From Branchiostoma lanceolatum (Eukaryota; Chordata; Leptocardii; Amphioxiformes; Branchiostomatidae): DNA of 64,000 bases. Position numbers and translations under genes: made by a program. Shown here piece by piece: positions 59,764 through 64,000 of this stretch (positions within the stretch are counted from its first letter, which is position 1; each line of letters begins with the position of its first letter). Location of the stretch: positions 15,691,501-15,755,500 of the forward strand of contig NC_089726.1 in NCBI RefSeq assembly GCF_035083965.1. Direction: 5' to 3'. The notes beneath the pieces are model-generated. The model worked only from the letters and a program-made list of their open reading frames with translations, made no database searches and had not been told where the DNA came from.

Positions 59764-60637
59764 AGGTTTAATCTATCGGTACTAAAAATCCTGAATAAAA
59801 TAGTTCATAGACAAAACGTTAAGATCAAACGAAGCTGTTCTACTCAATTCTAACTAAAGCATGTGCTTTTACCAACTGTGAGTCTGAGTACGTGTGCCAT
59901 CTCGAACCACAAAAATATCAGATATTAAGAAGTCATCACGACAAGCCAACGTTTCTACTTAACAGGCTAGCCGTTACTTGGATACAGGTGTCAGAAAGGG
60001 TACAACACACACCGAACATCTCATGTTAAATCTAACGCTCTGTTTCACAGCTTTCACGGGGTCATACTTTAAGAACGGTTTCTAACGTGACCTCTGGCGT
60101 TCTGGCAAATAAGGGGCTGAAAAGTACGGTCCTGAAATCTCTAAGTATAGAAATCCCAGAGAGTGAAGACGTGGCGGCCGTGGCGGCCGATGGAACTATA
60201 TTCCAGTCTTTTATTCCAGCATACCCCGTCTGTCCTTTCTAACATACGGTGTTCCTACTTTTGTACGTTTCACAGCAGACGTCTTCTCACAGATCGACTC
60301 ATGATTCTGCACTCTTACAGATTAGTCATTAGGGGATGTGGTGAAGGAGTTGATCTCAAGGGTACCGCCGTCTTGCACAGACTTGTACATGCTTAATCAT
60401 CACAGAGGCATGCACAGTGTGCGTTTCTCAGAAAGCTAGGATTCTAATATGCGCTACATTGCGCAAGCAGATATTGAGTGGCAAAACCATTACATGTTAC
60501 GTGTTTTATCGGAAAATCCTTCGTTTGCATTTTCTAAGAGACAGCCGCAAATGTGTCGTACAAATCCAGCTGTCTTTTTAGATCCTATATAACGGCTAAT
60601 TCTGTCATAGCTTCGCTGAACACCGTACGAAAATAAG

Positions 60638-60769
60638 TACTCTCCAAGCAGAGGTTTGTGGGGAAGATTGTTATCATATGCCCCGTTTTTTGGTGGGGAG
60701 AGCGGACAAAAAACGGGACATATGATATAAAGGTCACAATCTTCCCCACCAACCTCTGCTTGGAGAGTA
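60638..60769. mobile_element. Palindromic MITE, copy 3 (132 bp)
   Basis: Ends TACTCTCCAAGCAGAGG and GGAGAGTA as in copies 1 and 2. It is flanked by an exact 9-bp direct repeat GAAAATAAG at 60629-60637 and 60770-60778. The interior contains the ATATGCCCCGTTTTT block of copy 1 and the GGTCACAATCTTCCCC arm of copy 2. Confidence -1.
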
Positions 60770-61309
60770 GAAAATAAGATCGTACGGCGTATTTGACACA
60801 AACTTGCGCCCGTCAAATCACAGTACGCTCCTCCCTGCGTTTGTGAATGGAATCGTCCAAACAGCGGGACTCAATCAGACTAAGAAGCTAGACTGTAACT
60901 TGTTAGAATCCAGATCGAACTTTTACAAGCAGATGGCGGAGGCCACGAGAGGGGGTCGTATATAAGGAACATGAACCATATAAAGCTGTTTTTCTCCTCT
61001 CCTTGAAGATCATTACTTTTTGTACAGAAACTGCGACGGTTATCTAATGTTAATCATACTTTTATGACGTATTTTCGTGGAACAATGTATCTTCTTGAAG
61101 TACAAATTTCATAAATCTCTTCCAGTATGGATTTTAAAAGTCTTTTAGACCACAAAAAGGAGCATTGCACCTATGATAACAATGATGAATCGACTTTTAC
61201 ACGACTTTTTTATTGAGATACTTCAGTTTACAAGGGTTACAGTGAAGTGAAGCAACTTCGTGTAACGTGTTTACGATAATATACAAGAGTTTCCCGCAAT
61301 GTACTAAAC

Positions 61310-61870
61310 CATAATGGTGACGCTCGTCAATTTCTAGTCACCGATGAGTTTCAGATATAATCCTTGCTAAGTGATGATGCAAATTGTTGTAAGCCTATTG
61401 GGTTTTGACGATAAGATACAAGAATTGCCCGCAATAGCGGCCATACTAAACCATCAGGGTGAATTTCCCGCCATACAAGCCGTGAAGGTAACGCTCGTCA
61501 AGTTCTAGTCACCAATTAGTAACAGTGATGATACGTCTTGTGAGACTTGGGCGTCTTCACGCTTCTTTAAGCTTCTTTACGCTTCTTTACGATAAAATAA
61601 AATAAAAATTCCCGCCATGATAAACTATAAAGGTGACAAGAATGTCCCGCCATACAAGCCGTGAAGATGATGCTCGTTAAGTTCTAGTCACCAGTGAGTT
61701 ACAGTGAAACGTCTTGTAAGACTTGGACATCTTTACGCTTCTTTACGCTCCTTTACGATAAAATAAAAGAGTTTCTCACCATAATAAACTAAAGGTGACA
61801 AAAGTTCCCGCCATACAAGCCGTGAAGATGATGCTCTTCAAGGTCTAGTCACCAATGAGTTACAGCAAAA
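61310..61870. repeat. Satellite-like array of ~160-180-bp units
   Basis: CCCGCCATACAAGCCGTGAA begins units at 61467, 61646 and 61807. Each is followed by GCTC(G/T)TCAAG, TCTAGTCACCA and GAGTTACAG, then a CTTTACGCTTCTTTACGAT block and TAAACTA..GGTGACAA. A more diverged unit precedes them from about 61310. The span between unit starts (179, 161) varies because of the internal CTTTACG repeats. Confidence -1.
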
Positions 61871-62976
61871 AGACCTAAAGAGTACACGGAGATTGCGTTG
61901 TAGAATTTCATTGGAACCAAAGCGACAAGCCTGAAACAGTGCACGTTTCTTGTGACCCAACTAATAAGATTACGTGTTCAGACAGACCATTGTTACCTCT
62001 TCGCGTTAACAACGGGAATTATTATGAAGTTAAGGTCGAGGCTCGCATTGATGACCGTTCCCAAGGACATTCACCCGCCAAAAATTAGACTGACCCCCTC
62101 TCCTAGACGAGACGGCGCGAATGGCGCTCGGTCAATGGGTGATTATTCAAGGCAAGGATGAGTCTTCATCTCCCAAGTCATACCACGAAGCCACCGGAAA
62201 ATTGCTCCAAAATGAATAGCGCTACAGCACAAAGGAGCGTAATACGACCCCCGTTCAGGCGTATTTCGATCCTATTTCAAATGACCAGCCGTCCCGACCT
62301 CGGGGTCAACTTTCATCCTTCTCTGGCCTCCACAAGTGACCAAGTCCACTGATGTTGGATACGTTTCCAGTCCAGGGAAGGATAGCCCGCAATAAAATCT
62401 AACCCTTGCTATTCATTATAGGTTCCCGAGCTCATCCCTGCTGCATTATCCCTTCGTTTCCCAGACGACAGGCGGTCAATGGAAAGATAGCTTAGGACGG
62501 GTTTGTCTAAATACCGAAATTACACCAGGAATAGCGAAATGTAGCGAATATGTACTCCGGGATCTCTCAGTGAGTTGCTTCAGTGAATCTCTCAGTGAGT
62601 CCTCCTTGCCTCTACGCAAAGAACTGAAAGCGGTCTCAAAGCGATGTTCATTTTGCCACTCAAAACAAATATCTATATCACGACAAAAAAACTTATACGT
62701 AAAATACATGATCCGCGGGCGACAATGATTCTTCAAACAAAATTTTCCACATAACGAAAAGCCGATGTCCGGATAGGCTTACACTGTAAGATTAATAGGC
62801 TATTTTAACCTTCATTGTAAATAAACAAGGAGCCTAAAAGCGGCGTTGCACAATACGGATTGGGAGACACACGTGTACGCAGTGTGTTTGTACCCTAGAG
62901 GTTCCTGCATTGATCGACAACCCGGATGTCTTCCCTCGGCATGTCTTGACGGGCCGGTATTGACATCCCCCGGGTG

Positions 62977-62984
62977 TATAAGTA
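62977..62984 (+). promoter_or_regulatory. Candidate TATA box for the gene at 63267
   Basis: TATAAGTA in a GC-rich region about 290 nt upstream of the first ATG. If used, transcription would start near 63005-63010 and leave a ~260-nt leader. Inferred from position only. Confidence -1.
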
Positions 62985-63266
62985 GTGAAACGCCCCCGTA
63001 GTTCCTGCCCGGTGGTCTAACCTGTGTTGTTATTTGCCGCAGTCGACTTGACCCTCTCCGAACGACTTACAACAAGCGGCTAGCTCGCATTGACAGCGGC
63101 ACGTCGGAACGCAGGCCGCCCGCCCTGGAATTTGTCTTGGAACGGTGGCGTTTTAGTCCTACGTTCCCCACCGGGTGTTGTAAAATCGCTGGACAGCGGG
63201 ACGGAATACCAGACCGGCCCAGTCAGTCAGTGTGCCCGCGGACAACTTGGCTGTAGAGCAGCGATC

Positions 63267-63327
63267 ATGGAGAGGAGAACTACGGCGGCTCTCTCGACTT
63301 GTTTGCTGTTGTGTGTATGCGGAAGGG
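63267..63327 (+). CDS. First coding exon of an unidentified secreted or membrane protein, 3'-partial
   Basis: ATG at 63267 opens MERRTTAALSTCLLLCVCGR, a typical signal peptide: a short basic start, then a Leu/Cys/Ala hydrophobic core. The exon ends at 63327 before GTAAGT, in phase 1. No further exon can be supported before the window ends, so the protein is unknown. The CpG-rich flanks and a candidate TATA box upstream support a true first exon. Confidence -1.
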
Positions 63328-64000
63328 GTAAGTGTGGAGTTATATTTGTGAACCGTTTCGGCGAGACGACTTTTGCGTTGTTTTGACAGGTGGTTTAGTA
63401 AACTATTGGTGATGGAAAGGAGACCTATTCTGGGAATATGCATTTATGTCTCGACTAATTTGTTCGCAGACCACAACCGAAGGGAAGGGTATAGAATCAA
63501 ACTCGTCAGGGGGTGGCACGATTCAGAAAATTCGGCCTGCATTGCCATGTCTGTACTTATTCTGTACTCTGTCCACGTTTAAGACAACACAGGCAGTGTA
63601 CAGTCGCTTTGTCGCCTTTTTTCCCTGGCGATGAGATTGAAATCCCACCCGGTATACCATTGCCGCCCACAACAGCCCATCGCAGATAAAGTCTGCGCAC
63701 CGATTTGTACGTGTCGTCACCGAGACGAGTTTAAAACCGAGAAGCGTATCTTAGAATCACCGTCATCTGTTGCGTTATCGCCCGGGAATCTTCCTCCACT
63801 AAATCATGACGGAATTCTCAGGCTGATAATCCCTCCCCCCACCAGGCATCGCGGTTGCATTTAGAAACAAGCGAAGCGTTTGAAAAGTAGGTCCCGGAGC
63901 TATAAAAGTCCGTTCTGGACGCGGCGAAGCGTTTCTCCGGCCGTGACGGCCCGGGGTTTAACTGGGCGGGACGTCTGTCCTTGTAACTACAAACACATAG

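Overview
The window looks like a piece of an amphioxus (Branchiostoma-type cephalochordate) genome. The genes are chordate-like with many GT-AG introns, and the spaces between them are full of short palindromic transposon-like elements, tRNA-derived repeats and minisatellites. The organism is an inference from protein character and repeat style; no species-specific marker was tested.

Layout, left to right. (1) 508-11297, plus strand: most of a large NACHT + WD40 protein (NWD1/NWD2 family) whose first exon(s) lie left of the window. At the junction between the NACHT/helical part and the WD40 propellers, one ~60-residue exon is present as an array of four exons (five units, two of them fused). 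All are phase 1-1 and the introns are as short as 37 nt. (2) 11298-16909: intergenic, with a pair of TTAA-linked MITE-like elements and a cluster of TTATCT (GATA) motifs. (3) 16910-21729, plus: a small putative single-pass membrane protein with two EGF-like modules of unusual cysteine pattern. (4) 23639-29460, minus: RPAP3, complete, 12 coding exons, with only one TPR block. (5) 30329-31315, plus: an intronless TMEM229-type protein made of two tandem modules, head-to-head with RPAP3. (6) 31316-40513: about 9 kb with no recognisable gene, only repeats. (7) 40514-45441, minus: the C-terminal four coding exons of PRR11; its N-terminal exon(s) were not resolved. (8) 47066-55192, plus: CXXC1 (CFP1), complete, 16 coding exons, about 653 aa, divergent from PRR11. 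(9) 55193-63266: intergenic, dominated by tandem and interspersed repeats. (10) 63267-63327, plus: a signal-peptide first exon of a gene that continues beyond the right edge.

The genes do not form a pathway. RPAP3 (HSP90/R2TP assembly), CXXC1 (H3K4 methylation at CpG islands) and PRR11 (cell-cycle related) are housekeeping-type genes in divergent pairs. The NWD gene and the EGF-like membrane gene are lineage-flexible. The most unusual signals are the tandem exon array of the NWD gene, its C-terminal CaaX-like ending, the variant EGF modules of the small membrane protein, and a palindromic transposon family present three times with 9-bp target duplications.
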